This document shows positions 16,874 to 25,476 of a stretch of DNA of 64,000 nt, in pieces. The DNA is taken from contig NZ_JABGCG010000001.1 in the NCBI RefSeq assembly GCF_019799925.1, positions 248,001 through 312,000 on the forward strand. Direction: 5' to 3'. Under the pieces are notes generated by a model. The model was not told where the DNA came from, made no database searches, and saw nothing but the letters and a program-made list of their open reading frames with translations. The number at the start of each line of letters is the position of its first letter. Positions within the stretch are counted from its first letter, which is position 1. Position numbers and translations under genes: made by a program. This DNA is from Blastococcus sp. CPCC 205250. Lineage in GTDB: Bacteria > Actinomycetota > Actinomycetes > Mycobacteriales > Geodermatophilaceae.

Positions 16874-17446
16874 TCACCGGTGCCGGTGGCCGGGCAGGTG
16901 GGCGCGCTCGCCGTCGTGGTCGAAGATCGTGAGCAGCTCGACGGGGCCCTCGTGCGCCTCGATGGCGTGCGGGGTCATGGTGGAGAACTCCGCCGCCTGA
17001 CCCTCGCGGACGACGATGGTCCGCTCGCCGAGCCGCAGCCGGACGGCGCCGCTGAGCACCGTGAACCACTCGTAGCCCGGGTGCACGCGCGGCTCGTCCC
17101 ACGCGCGCTCGGGCGTGATGCGCATCTTGGCGATGGTGACCCCGCGCCGGTCGCGTTCGCGCGAGAGCAGCCACACGGTCGAGCCGGGGCCGGTCTCGGG
17201 CTCGGGGCGGATGACGACGTCGTCGTCGCCCTCCGGCTCGACGAGCTGGTCCAGCGTGGTGCCCAGCGCCTGGGCGATGGGCACCAGCTGGTCGAGGGAG
17301 ATGCGCCGGTGGCCGGTCTCGATGCGGCTCAGCGTCGAGGGCGACAGGTAGCAGCGGGTGGCGAGCGCGTCGAGCGTCCAGCCGCGCGCGAGACGCAGGC
17401 CGCGGATCCGCTGGCGGACGATCGTGTCGAGCACTTCTTGCGGCAT
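16874..17446 (-). CDS. XRE-family transcriptional regulator with cupin domain
   Basis: The 190-aa protein has an N-terminal helix-turn-helix (residues about 8-65, IRGLRLARGWTLDALAT with LSPSTLSRIETGHR) and a C-terminal cupin barrel (about 110-185, with HPGYEWFTVLSGAVRL and TPHAIEAHEGP). Such regulators sense a small molecule or metal through the cupin. It is divergent from a methyltransferase/FAD-reductase pair with only 48 bp between the starts, so it probably controls that pair and itself. An alternative ATG ten codons upstream (17476) is possible but would leave only 18 bp. Confidence 0.88.
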   Translation of the reverse strand: MPQEVLDTIVRQRIRGLRLARGWTLDALATRCYLSPSTLSRIETGHRRISLDQLVPIAQALGTTLDQLVEPEGDDDVVIRPEPETGPGSTVWLLSRERDRRGVTIAKMRITPERAWDEPRVHPGYEWFTVLSGAVRLRLGERTIVVREGQAAEFSTMTPHAIEAHEGPVELLTIFDHDGERAHLPGHRHR

Positions 17447-17481
17447 GCGCAAGAGGGTATGTCTCACGCGAATCATCGACC

Positions 17482-17487
17482 TAGCGT
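17482..17487 (+). promoter_or_regulatory. Putative -10 element for a leaderless methyltransferase mRNA
   Basis: TAGCGT ends 7 nt before the ATG at 17495, the TAnnnT spacing typical of leaderless actinobacterial genes. No ribosome site is present. The regulator's own start is only 36 nt upstream, so one bound protein could cover both promoters. Confidence 0.5.
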
Positions 17488-17494
17488 GGAGTCC

Positions 17495-18367
17495 ATGACG
17501 CCGCCGCACACCCACGAGGGGCACTCGCACCCCCTCCGCCCAGGGCACGGGCCCGCACCGGAGCACGACACGGGGCTCGCCGAGCTCCTCGACCTCGATG
17601 CCGCGCTCGGCGCGCCGGTGCTGACGGCGGCCCTGGACGCCGCGTCGGCCGCCCTCGGCACGGCGCCCCGCCGCGTCGTGGACCTCGGTGCCGGGACCGG
17701 TACCGGGACCCTCGCGCTCGCCGCCCGCTTCCCCGGCGGACGGGTCCACGCCCTCGACGCCTCGCCCGGGATGCTCGACCGGCTCGGCGCCGCGGCGAGG
17801 ACGGCGCAGGTCGCCGACCGCGTCGAGACGCACCTGGTCGACCTCGACGGCGACTGGCCCGCCGTCCTGCCCGGCGCCGCCGACCTCGCGTGGGCCGCGC
17901 TGTCGCTGCACCACGTCACCGACCCGGCGCAGGTCCTGCGCCAGGCGTTCGAGGCGCTGCGCCCCGGCGGCGTGCTCGTCGTCCTCGAGATGACCGGTGC
18001 GACCGCGTACGTCCCCGGCGACCTGGGGACCGGCCGCGCCGGGCTCGGCGACCGGCTCGTCGCCGCGCTCGCCGAGCTCGGCTACCCCGTGACCGCCGAG
18101 TGGACGACGGCGCTCACCGCGACCGGGTTCGCCCCGGTCCGGCGCCACGAGCTCGCGGTCACCGCCTCGGGCGGCACGGCCGAGGGCGCCCGCTACCTCG
18201 CGCTGCAGCTGGCGATGAACCGGGCCCGGCTGGCCGAGGACCTGTCCGCCGAGGACCTCGCCGCGCTGGACACCGCGATCGCGGCGCTGGGTGCCGGCAC
18301 GTCGGAGGTCGCGCTGAGCTCCGGTCGCGCCGTGTGGACAGCCGTCCGGCCGGGGGCCGGCCGGTGA
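17495..18367 (+). CDS. Class I SAM-dependent methyltransferase with His-rich N-terminus
   Basis: This 290-aa protein has the SAM-binding motif I VVDLGAGTGTGTLALAARFP at residues 61-80, an acidic motif II (HALDAS) and the later LRPGGVLVVLE strand. The first 24 residues contain six histidines (HTHEGHSHPLRPGHG and one more), unusual for the family and suggestive of metal binding. It overlaps the FAD reductase start (GTGA) and is divergent from an XRE-cupin gene, so the three form one regulated unit. The methyl acceptor is unknown; small molecules are more likely than macromolecules for this Methyltransf_11/25-like fold. Confidence 0.85.
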   Translation: MTPPHTHEGHSHPLRPGHGPAPEHDTGLAELLDLDAALGAPVLTAALDAASAALGTAPRRVVDLGAGTGTGTLALAARFPGGRVHALDASPGMLDRLGAAARTAQVADRVETHLVDLDGDWPAVLPGAADLAWAALSLHHVTDPAQVLRQAFEALRPGGVLVVLEMTGATAYVPGDLGTGRAGLGDRLVAALAELGYPVTAEWTTALTATGFAPVRRHELAVTASGGTAEGARYLALQLAMNRARLAEDLSAEDLAALDTAIAALGAGTSEVALSSGRAVWTAVRPGAGR

Positions 18368-19374
18368 CCGGCGCGCTGCGGGCCGACGTCGTCGTGGTTG
18401 GCGGCGGAGCGGCCGGCCTGGCCGCCGCGGTCGCCCTGGCCCGCTCCCGGCGCAGCGTCGTGGTCGTGGACGCCGGTCAGCCGCGCAACGCGCCGGCCGA
18501 CGGCGCGCACAACGTGCTGGGCAACGAGGGCATCGCGCCCCTCGAGCTGCTGGCCCGCGGCCGGGCCGAGGCGGAGGGCTACGGGGTGCGGATCGTGCGC
18601 GGGTCGGCGACCGGGGCCTCCGGCGTGCTCGACGACTTCACGGTCGAGGTGGACGGCGGCGCGCTGTCCGTCCGCGCCCGCCGCGTCGTCCTCGCGACCG
18701 GGCTGGTGGACGACCTGCCCGCCGTCCCCGGGATCGCGGAGGGCTGGGGTTCCAGCGTGCTGCACTGCCCGTTCTGCCACGGGTGGGAGGTGCGCGACCG
18801 GCGGATCGCCGTCCTCGGCCGCACCGAGAACTGGCTGCACCAGGTGGTGCTCTTCCGCGGGCTCAGCGACGACGTCACGTTCCTCCGGCACGAGGCCCCC
18901 GAGCCGACGCCGGAGCAGGAGGAGCAGCTGGCGGCGCTCGGGGTGCCGGTCGTGACCGGCCGGGTCGAGCGCCTGGTCGTGGACGGCACGCAGGTGCGGG
19001 CGGTCGCGGTCGAGGGCGGAGGGGTGTTCGAGGTCGACGCCGTCGTCGTCGCGCCGCGGTTCCTCGCGCGGACCGAGCTGTACGAGGCCCTGGGCGGGAA
19101 GCGGACCACGACGCCGTTCGGCGAGCACGTCGCGGCCGACCCCCGCGGGGCGACGGCGGTGCCCGGGGTCTGGGCGGCCGGGAACGCCGGCGAGCTGACG
19201 GCGGTGGTCGTCGCCTCGGCCGCGTCAGGGGTCCTGGTGGGCGCGGCCGTGCACGGCGACCTCGCCGTCGCCGACCTCGCGCAGGCGGTGCGCTCGCGCC
19301 GCGACCCGTTCTCGGCCGCGACGGAGGCGAGGGTCGGCGCGCTCGTGGGAGGGGACCGCCGGCACGGACTCTGA
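18364..19374 (+). CDS. Thioredoxin-reductase-like FAD/NAD(P) oxidoreductase
   Basis: The 336-aa flavoprotein starts with a dinucleotide-binding GGGAAGLAAA motif (residues about 13-22). It carries a redox-active CPFC pair at about 134-137 in the sequence LHCPFCHGWEVRDR, as in thioredoxin-reductase-like enzymes of actinobacteria. A second nucleotide region (IAVLGRTENW) and a C-terminal FAD block (GVWAAGNAGEL) follow. It is translationally coupled to the methyltransferase. Whether it reduces a thioredoxin, a metal ion or a dithiol of a natural product cannot be told from sequence. Confidence 0.85.
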   Translation: MTGALRADVVVVGGGAAGLAAAVALARSRRSVVVVDAGQPRNAPADGAHNVLGNEGIAPLELLARGRAEAEGYGVRIVRGSATGASGVLDDFTVEVDGGALSVRARRVVLATGLVDDLPAVPGIAEGWGSSVLHCPFCHGWEVRDRRIAVLGRTENWLHQVVLFRGLSDDVTFLRHEAPEPTPEQEEQLAALGVPVVTGRVERLVVDGTQVRAVAVEGGGVFEVDAVVVAPRFLARTELYEALGGKRTTTPFGEHVAADPRGATAVPGVWAAGNAGELTAVVVASAASGVLVGAAVHGDLAVADLAQAVRSRRDPFSAATEARVGALVGGDRRHGL

Positions 19375-19396
19375 CGGCGGCGCGAGCGGCCCGAGG

Positions 19397-19570
19397 TCAG
19401 GACTTCCCGCCGCTCTTCTTGCCCCCCTTCTTGCCGCCCTTCTTCCCGCCCTTCTTGCCCAGCTCGCTCTGGGCGGCCGAGCTGGTGCGGGGGTTCTTCT
19501 TGCCGTCCTTCTTCGCCTTGGCGTTGGCCTTCTTCGCCGTGTCGCTGCCCTTGCCGCTCTTCTCGGCCAT
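19397..19570 (-). CDS. Small Lys/Gly-rich basic protein
   Basis: This 57-aa ORF has a clear ribosome site (GGAGGT) before ATG 19570. It contains many Lys in the tail as four KKGG-type repeats (ELGKKGGKKGGKKGGKKSGGKS split by position) and MAEKSGKG at the start. Its charge and Lys codons stand out in an Ala/Arg-rich genome. Lys-rich tails of this kind bind nucleic acid or acidic polymers in other actinobacterial proteins such as HupB and topoisomerase tails. The function here is not known. It lies downstream of the Wzz-like gene on the same strand, separated by a terminator. Confidence 0.65.
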   Translation of the reverse strand: MAEKSGKGSDTAKKANAKAKKDGKKNPRTSSAAQSELGKKGGKKGGKKGGKKSGGKS

Positions 19571-19669
19571 GCCGACCTCCGGGGACCGGTGCCGTCCGGG
19601 TCCGGACGGTCGGGGCGCTCCCACTACCCCCGCCGGGCCCGTGGTCACACGCAGGTCCGGCAACGCCAC

Positions 19670-19701
19670 GGGCCGGTCGGGACGTGGGTCCCGACCGGCC
19701 C
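19670..19701 (-). terminator. Hairpin terminator after the Wzz-like gene
   Basis: A perfect 14-bp stem, GGGCCGGTCGGGAC at 19670-19683 with 19688-19701, has a 4-nt loop. It lies 28 nt past the end of the minus-strand chain-length gene. Confidence 0.75.
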
Positions 19702-19728
19702 GGAGCCGGTGCACTGCCGTGCGGCGGG

Positions 19729-20952
19729 TCAGCTGCGCTTGGAGCCGGTGAGCGCGGCCTGCTTCGGGCGCTCGGTCGCCGGTGCCGCCTCCGCGGTGCG
19801 CGGGGCGGGCGCGGGGGTCGCGGCCGTGCCGTCCACGACGCTCGGCACGGGCCGCCGGCGGCCGGCACCGCGCGGCACGAGCACGACGGCGATGGGGGTG
19901 ATGCCCGCCGAGCCGAGGATCGTGCGCATCTCGCGGAGCTCCTGGTCGTCGACCCGGCCGCTCTCCACGACCAGCACGACGCCGTCGCGGCGCTGCGCCA
20001 CGTCCTTCCAGAAGCGCAGCGACGACAGCGGGTCGGCGACGTCCAGCCGGATGCGTGACCGGGCGTCGCCCGTGGCGCCGCTCAGGGCACCGGGGCCGGT
20101 GACGGTCGCGTCCAGGCCTCGGCCGGCCAGCACCTGGGTCACCTGCTCGGCGAAGGCACGGGTGGCCTGCTCCTCCGCCGGCGAGGGGGAGAGCACCACG
20201 ACGCGCACCGGGCCCTCCTCGGCGCGGAGCTCGAGGCGCCGGGCCAGCGTGGCGGCGGCCTGGCCGGTCAGGGCGCTGCGCCGCGCCCGGCCGGAGGGCT
20301 GCACGAGGAACTCGGTGTCGGCGGCGTCCTCGCCCCAGGCACGCCGCACGCCGTCCTCGGAGTGCAGCGTCGTGTCCATGCGGCTGCGCACGACCGCGCC
20401 GGCCAGGCCGAGGAACAGCCCGGCGACGAGACCCAGGGCCACCAGGTACAGCAGGACCGGGGACGACGGGGAGGTGGGTGCCACGGCCGGGTCGGCGACG
20501 GTGAGGTGCACCGGCTCGTCACCCGAGGACGGCGTCTCCAGGGTCTCCACGACGTCGGCGAAGCGGTCGGCCACCGCGTTGGCGATCGCCGCCGCCTCGG
20601 CGCCGTCGGGTCCGCTCACGGTGACGTGCAGCTGGGTGGTGTCCGGCGGGTTGGTCGCCGTGACGCGGGTCCGCAGGATGGCCAGCGACGCGTAGAGGCC
20701 GAGTTCCTCCCGGACCGGCGCCAGCACGGCCTCGCTCGTCACGATCTCGGGGTAGCTCTTCACCCGCTGCTGCACGAACGAGGCGCTGTTCGGGATCGAC
20801 GGGGAGACCGAGACGAAGACGGTCGAGCTCGCCTCGTAGGTCTTCGGGGTCACGGTGAAGACGAGGAGCCCGGCGAGTGCGCCGACCAGCGTCGCGCCCA
20901 CCCAGATCACCCAGTGTCGCCGCAGCGCCGCGAGGTAGTCCCTCAGTTCCAT
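19729..20952 (-). CDS. Wzz-like chain-length determinant fused to a degenerate BY-kinase domain
   Basis: The 407-aa protein begins MELRDYLAALRRHWVIW with a first membrane helix at about 15-35, a periplasmic Wzz domain, and a second helix near 165-190. The cytoplasmic part (about 235-385) follows the layout of Wzc/CpsD tyrosine kinases: VVVLSPSPAEEQATRAFAEQ stands where SPSPGEGKST (Walker A) is expected, and GVVLVVESGRV resembles the Walker B strand. The Lys and Gly of the P-loop are lost, so ATP hydrolysis is unlikely. There is no Tyr-rich tail. It probably regulates the length or export of the polymer made by the nearby Wzx/Wzy genes. The start has GGGAG about 11 nt upstream. Confidence 0.78.
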   Translation of the reverse strand: MELRDYLAALRRHWVIWVGATLVGALAGLLVFTVTPKTYEASSTVFVSVSPSIPNSASFVQQRVKSYPEIVTSEAVLAPVREELGLYASLAILRTRVTATNPPDTTQLHVTVSGPDGAEAAAIANAVADRFADVVETLETPSSGDEPVHLTVADPAVAPTSPSSPVLLYLVALGLVAGLFLGLAGAVVRSRMDTTLHSEDGVRRAWGEDAADTEFLVQPSGRARRSALTGQAAATLARRLELRAEEGPVRVVVLSPSPAEEQATRAFAEQVTQVLAGRGLDATVTGPGALSGATGDARSRIRLDVADPLSSLRFWKDVAQRRDGVVLVVESGRVDDQELREMRTILGSAGITPIAVVLVPRGAGRRRPVPSVVDGTAATPAPAPRTAEAAPATERPKQAALTGSKRS

Positions 20953-21295
20953 GCCGTCCACTCCCTGCCGCGCGTCCAGCAGGCGCCGGGAGGGAGCCCG
21001 CTCCGGGCGCGTCCCCCAGTCGGAAGACCGAAGGTATCCGCAGGTCAGCGGGTTGGAGCCGTTTCGCCGGGCCGCCTCACCCGTCCGGGGGGAGCCGCCC
21101 GGCCGCGACCCGGCGCCGGCTGCCCCCGAAGGGGTGAAGATGCCCGCGGACGTCACCTTGCGTGACGGTTCTCGGCTACTTTTCGGCTCGACGTCGACAC
21201 CGAGCGCCAGGGATGCCGCTCTTGTGTGACTCAGCGTGATCAGGCGAGCGCTCCCGTCCGGGGAGCGGGACGCCACGGGAGGATCGGGGGATCCC
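20953..21295. promoter_or_regulatory. Divergent intergenic region of 343 bp
   Basis: This gap separates the Wzz-like gene (minus) and the cytidylyltransferase-like gene (plus). It contains an inverted repeat CGTCAC-N5-GTGACG at 21151-21167, a possible -10 TACTTT at 21177-21182, and a hairpin CGCTCCC/GGGAGCG at 21249-21267 in the likely 5' leader. No ORF with a ribosome site was found. The inverted repeat just upstream of the -10 is a candidate operator. Confidence 0.4.
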
Positions 21296-21751
21296 ATGAC
21301 GGTCATCGGCTACGCGCCCGGTGCCTACGACTTGTTCCACATCGGGCACCTGAACATCCTCAGGCACGCCGCCGAGCACTGCGACCACCTGATCGCCGGC
21401 GTCGTCTCCGACGAGATGCTCCTGCAGACCAAGGGCCGCCTGCCCGTCGTCCCGCTGGCCGAGCGCCTGGAGATCGTCCGCTCGCTGCGCTTCGTCGACG
21501 ACGTCCACGCCGAGGTCGTGCCCGACAAGATCGACACCTGGCGCCAGGTCCGCTTCGACGTCATCTTCAAGGGCGACGACTGGCGGGGGACGCCCAAGGG
21601 CGAGCGCCTGGAGCGCGACTTCGCCGCCGTCGGCGTGGAGGTCCGCTACTTCCCGTACACGATGCACACCTCCAGCACCTCCCTGCGGAAGGCACTCGCG
21701 GCCATCGAGGCCTCGGTGCCGGCTCCCCGGGCCCACGCGCTGACCTCCTGA
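21296..21751 (+). CDS. Glycerol-3-phosphate cytidylyltransferase-like nucleotidyltransferase
   Basis: This 151-aa protein is close to the usual size of TagD/GCT enzymes (about 130 aa) and shows their signature: GAYDLFHIGHLNIL at residues 9-22 with the H-x-G-H catalytic motif, then FKGDDWRGTPKG. The late substrate motif RTEGIST is altered to TSSTSLRK. The family makes CDP-glycerol or related CDP-alcohols for wall teichoic acid-type polymers. That matches the CDP-alcohol phosphatidyltransferase in the same locus, and the two may form one pathway (inference). The start is preceded by a G-rich ribosome site. Confidence 0.82.
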   Translation: MTVIGYAPGAYDLFHIGHLNILRHAAEHCDHLIAGVVSDEMLLQTKGRLPVVPLAERLEIVRSLRFVDDVHAEVVPDKIDTWRQVRFDVIFKGDDWRGTPKGERLERDFAAVGVEVRYFPYTMHTSSTSLRKALAAIEASVPAPRAHALTS

Positions 21752-21779
21752 GGCCCGGCGGCGGCCGCCGCCCGGTCCC

Positions 21780-21785
21780 TACACT
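21780..21785 (+). promoter_or_regulatory. Putative -10 element of mfd
   Basis: TACACT lies 69 nt upstream of the mfd start in the 103-bp gap after the cytidylyltransferase gene. No convincing -35 is seen. Confidence 0.35.
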
Positions 21786-21854
21786 CGGGAGCCGGGCCCC
21801 CGCCGCACTCCGCGGCACCGTCGTGGGGCCGGCGATCCCCGGGAGTTCGATCTC

Positions 21855-24800
21855 GTGTCCCTGCGCGGCGTGCTCGACGTCGTCCTCACCGACCCCGGCA
21901 TGGCGCGCGTGGTGGCCGCCGCCGGCCAGGCGGACCTGGCGGTCACCGCCCCGCCGCCGGTGCAGCCGCTGGTCGCGGCCGCCCTGGCCGCCCGGGCACC
22001 GGGCGCCGGCGTGCCCGTCCTCGTGGTCACCGCGGGGGAGCGGGACGCCGACGCGACCGCCGACCTGCTGCGGTGCTTCGTGCCCGGCCACCGGGTCGAG
22101 GTCTTCCCCGCCTGGGAGACGCTGCCGCACGAGCGGCTGAGCCCGCGCGCGGACACCGTCGGCCGCCGCCTCGCCGTCCTGCGCGACCTGACCCACCCGG
22201 GCGACCGCCCGCTGGTCGACGTGCTCGTCGCCCCGGTCCGCAGCGTGCTCCAGCCGCTGGCGCCCGGCCTGGGCGACCTGACCCCCGTCGAGCTGCGCCC
22301 GGGCCAGGAGGCCGACCTCGACGACATCGCCCGCGCGCTGGTCGACGCCGCCTACACGCGCGTGGAGCTGGTCGAGAAGCGCGGGGAGTTCGCCGTCCGC
22401 GGTGGCCTGCTCGACGTCTTCCCGCCGACCGAGCCGCACCCGATCCGGGTCGAGTTCTGGGGCGACGAGGTCGACGAGCTCCGCTGGTTCTCCGCCGCCG
22501 ACCAGCGCTCGCTGGACGACCGCCCCGAGCGGCTGTGGGCCCCGCCGTGCCGGGAGCTGCTGCTCACCGACGCGGTCCGCGCGCGCGCCGCGGAGCTGGC
22601 GGCCGAGCACCCCGCGCTGGCCGACGTCCTCGGCCGGGTCGCCGAGGGCATCCCGGTCGAGGGCATGGAGTCGCTGACCCCGGCGCTGCTGGGCGACCAG
22701 CCGATGGAGCTGCTGACCGACCTGGTGCCGCGCGGCACGCACGTGCTCGTCTGCGACCCCGAGCGGGTGCGCAGCCGAGCCGCGGACCTGGTGCGCACCG
22801 CCGAGGAGTTCCTCGCCGCGTCGTGGGCGACCGCCGCGGAGGCCGGCGAGGCCCCTCTCGATCTAGGCGCCTCATCCTTCCGCGACCTGGCCGACGTCGA
22901 GTCCGCCGCCCGCGGCCGCGGCCTGCCCTGGTGGACGACCGGGTCGTTCACGCTGGCAGCCGATGACACGGCGGACGACGGCGTCGTGAACCTCGACGCG
23001 ACGACGGTCGACCGCTTCGCCGGTGACGTGCCGCAGGCCATCGAGACGATGCGCGGCTGGCAGCGCGAGGGCTGGCGGGTCGTCGTGACCTTCGCCGGGC
23101 CCGGACCGGCCCAGCGCGCCGCCGACCAGTTCGCCGAGGCCGAGCTCGGGGCCACGCTCGTCCCCGGACTCGAGTCCGCGCCGGCGGCGCAGCTGACCTC
23201 GGTCACCCAGGGCAACCTGGAGGCCGGCTTCGCCTTCCCCGGAGTGGGGCTGGCGCTGCTGACCGAGCACGACCTGACCGGCTCCCGCGGCACCACGATG
23301 CGCGACGCGGTGAAGATGCCGGCCCGCCGCCGCAACGCCGTCGACCTGGTGCAGCTGCAGCCCGGCGACCTCGTCGTCCACGAGCACCACGGCATCGGCC
23401 GCTACATCGAGATGATCAGCCGCACCGTCAACGGCGGCCAGCGCGACTACCTGATCGTCGAGTACGCGCCCGGCAAGCGGAACCAGCCGCCGGACCGGCT
23501 GTTCGTGCCCACCGACTCCCTGGACCAGCTGACCCGCTACGTCGGCGGCGAGGCGCCGGCGCTGTCCAAGCTCGGCGGCGCCGACTGGCAGAAGACCAAG
23601 GGGCAGGCCCGCCGGGCGGTCAAGCAGATCGCCGCGGAGCTCATCCGCCTCTACTCCGCGCGGATGGCGACCCAGGGGCACGCCTTCGGCCCGGACACGG
23701 TCTGGCAGCGCGAGCTCGAGGACGCCTTCCCGTTCCAGGAGACCCCCGACCAGCTGGCCGCGATCGACGAGGTCAAGGGCGACATGCAGAACCCGGTCCC
23801 GATGGACCGGATCATCTGCGGCGACGTCGGCTACGGGAAGACCGAGATCGCCGTCCGCGCGGCGTTCAAGGCGGTGCAGGACGGCAAGCAGGTCGCCGTC
23901 CTGGTGCCGACGACGCTGCTGGCCAACCAGCACTTCAAGACGTTCTCCGAGCGGTTCGCCCAGTTCCCGGTGACCGTCGAGGTGCTGTCGCGGTTCCAGT
24001 CCGAGGCGGAGAGCCGCAAGGTCCTGGAGAAGCTGGCCGCCGGCGAGGTCGACGTCCTGGTCGGCACCCACCGGCTGCTGCAGCCGACCACCCGGTTCAA
24101 GGACCTCGGGCTGGTCATCGTCGACGAGGAGCAGCGCTTCGGCGTCGAGCACAAGGAGTACCTGAAGACGATGCGGACGGCGGTCGACGTCCTGTCGATG
24201 TCGGCCACGCCGATCCCGCGCACGCTGGAGATGTCCCTGACCGGCATCCGCGAGATGTCGACGATCCTCACCCCGCCCGAGGAGCGGCACCCGGTGCTGA
24301 CCTACGTCGGCGCGTGGGAGGACAAGCAGATGGCCGCGGCGATCCGCCGCGAGCTGCTGCGCGACGGCCAGGTCTTCGTGATCCACAACCGGGTGCAGTC
24401 GATCGACAAGGCCGCCGCGAAGATCCGGCACCTGGTGCCCGAGGCCCGCGTCGCCGTCGGCCACGGGCAGATGAAGGAGCACGAGCTCGAGCGGATCATG
24501 GTCGGCTTCTGGGAGAAGGAGTACGACGTCCTGGTCGCGACGACCATCGTCGAGTCGGGCCTGGACATCCCCAACGCCAACACCCTGATCGTCGACCGGG
24601 CCGACACCTTCGGCCTCTCCCAGCTGCACCAGATCCGCGGGCGCGTCGGCCGCGGGCGGGAGCGGGCCTACGCCTACTTCACCTACGACCCGACGCGGCC
24701 GCTGACCGAGACCTCGGTCGACCGGCTGACCACCATCGCCAACAACACCGACCTCGGTGCCGGCATGGCCGTGGCGATGAAGGACCTGGAGATCCGCGGC

Positions 24801-25406
24801 TCGGGCAACCTGCTCGGCGGCGAGCAGTCCGGGCACATCGCCGGGGTCGGGTTCGACCTCTACGTCCGGCTGGTCGGGGAGGCGGTCGCCGACTACCGCG
24901 CCCAGGTCACCGGGGAGTCGCCGCCGGTGGAGCCCGCCGAGGTGCGGGTGGACCTGCCGGTCGACGCGCACCTGCCGCACGACTACGTGCCGGGGGAGCG
25001 GCTGCGGATGGAGGCCTACCGCAAGGTCGCCTCCGTCCAGGACGACGACCATGCGCAGGCGGTGCTCGACGAGCTCACCGACCGCTACGGCGCCGCGCCG
25101 GCCCCGGTGCTCAACCTGCTGGCGGTCGCCCGCTTCCGGGTGGCGATGCGGGCGCTGGGCGTGACCGAGGTGTCGCTGCAGGGCCGGGTCATCCGGATCA
25201 GCCCGGTGTCGCTGCCGGAGTCCAAGCAGATGCGGCTGGCGCGGCTCGCCGAGGGCGCCACCTACAAGGCCGCCGCGGAGACGATCTCGCTCAAGGTGCC
25301 CACCGGCCCCGACCGCCGGACGCCGCTGCGGGACGTCGCGCTGCTGGAGAACCTGCACGCCACGCTGCGGGCCGTCCTCGAGCAGCCGGTGGCCGCCGCG
25401 TCCTGA
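21855..25406 (+). CDS. mfd: Transcription-repair coupling factor Mfd
   Basis: This 1183-aa ATP-dependent translocase removes stalled RNA polymerase and recruits UvrA. The UvrB-like N-terminal half includes VFPAWETLPHERLSPRADTVGRR. The RNA-polymerase-interacting domain starts near residue 500 (GDLVVHEHHGIGRY). The translocase core has Walker A GDVGYGKTEIA at about 655-665, the DEEQ box IVDEEQRFGV near 755 and motif III SATPIPRTLEMS. A C-terminal UvrA-binding/TRCF domain follows. Length and all motifs are normal. GTG 21855 has GGGAG about 10 nt upstream. A hairpin terminator directly follows the stop. Confidence 0.97.
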   Translation: MSLRGVLDVVLTDPGMARVVAAAGQADLAVTAPPPVQPLVAAALAARAPGAGVPVLVVTAGERDADATADLLRCFVPGHRVEVFPAWETLPHERLSPRADTVGRRLAVLRDLTHPGDRPLVDVLVAPVRSVLQPLAPGLGDLTPVELRPGQEADLDDIARALVDAAYTRVELVEKRGEFAVRGGLLDVFPPTEPHPIRVEFWGDEVDELRWFSAADQRSLDDRPERLWAPPCRELLLTDAVRARAAELAAEHPALADVLGRVAEGIPVEGMESLTPALLGDQPMELLTDLVPRGTHVLVCDPERVRSRAADLVRTAEEFLAASWATAAEAGEAPLDLGASSFRDLADVESAARGRGLPWWTTGSFTLAADDTADDGVVNLDATTVDRFAGDVPQAIETMRGWQREGWRVVVTFAGPGPAQRAADQFAEAELGATLVPGLESAPAAQLTSVTQGNLEAGFAFPGVGLALLTEHDLTGSRGTTMRDAVKMPARRRNAVDLVQLQPGDLVVHEHHGIGRYIEMISRTVNGGQRDYLIVEYAPGKRNQPPDRLFVPTDSLDQLTRYVGGEAPALSKLGGADWQKTKGQARRAVKQIAAELIRLYSARMATQGHAFGPDTVWQRELEDAFPFQETPDQLAAIDEVKGDMQNPVPMDRIICGDVGYGKTEIAVRAAFKAVQDGKQVAVLVPTTLLANQHFKTFSERFAQFPVTVEVLSRFQSEAESRKVLEKLAAGEVDVLVGTHRLLQPTTRFKDLGLVIVDEEQRFGVEHKEYLKTMRTAVDVLSMSATPIPRTLEMSLTGIREMSTILTPPEERHPVLTYVGAWEDKQMAAAIRRELLRDGQVFVIHNRVQSIDKAAAKIRHLVPEARVAVGHGQMKEHELERIMVGFWEKEYDVLVATTIVESGLDIPNANTLIVDRADTFGLSQLHQIRGRVGRGRERAYAYFTYDPTRPLTETSVDRLTTIANNTDLGAGMAVAMKDLEIRGSGNLLGGEQSGHIAGVGFDLYVRLVGEAVADYRAQVTGESPPVEPAEVRVDLPVDAHLPHDYVPGERLRMEAYRKVASVQDDDHAQAVLDELTDRYGAAPAPVLNLLAVARFRVAMRALGVTEVSLQGRVIRISPVSLPESKQMRLARLAEGATYKAAAETISLKVPTGPDRRTPLRDVALLENLHATLRAVLEQPVAAAS

Positions 25407-25460
25407 CACGGCGGCCCCGTCCCGGCCTCGCGAGGGGTGAGGGGGACGGGGCCCTCCGTG
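25407..25460 (+). terminator. Hairpin terminator after mfd
   Basis: CACGG plus GGCCCCGTCCC (25413-25423) pair with GGGACGGGGCC (25443-25453) plus CCGTG, giving a 16-bp interrupted stem that starts one base after the stop codon. Confidence 0.75.
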
Positions 25461-25476
25461 TGGGACGCTGCCGGTC

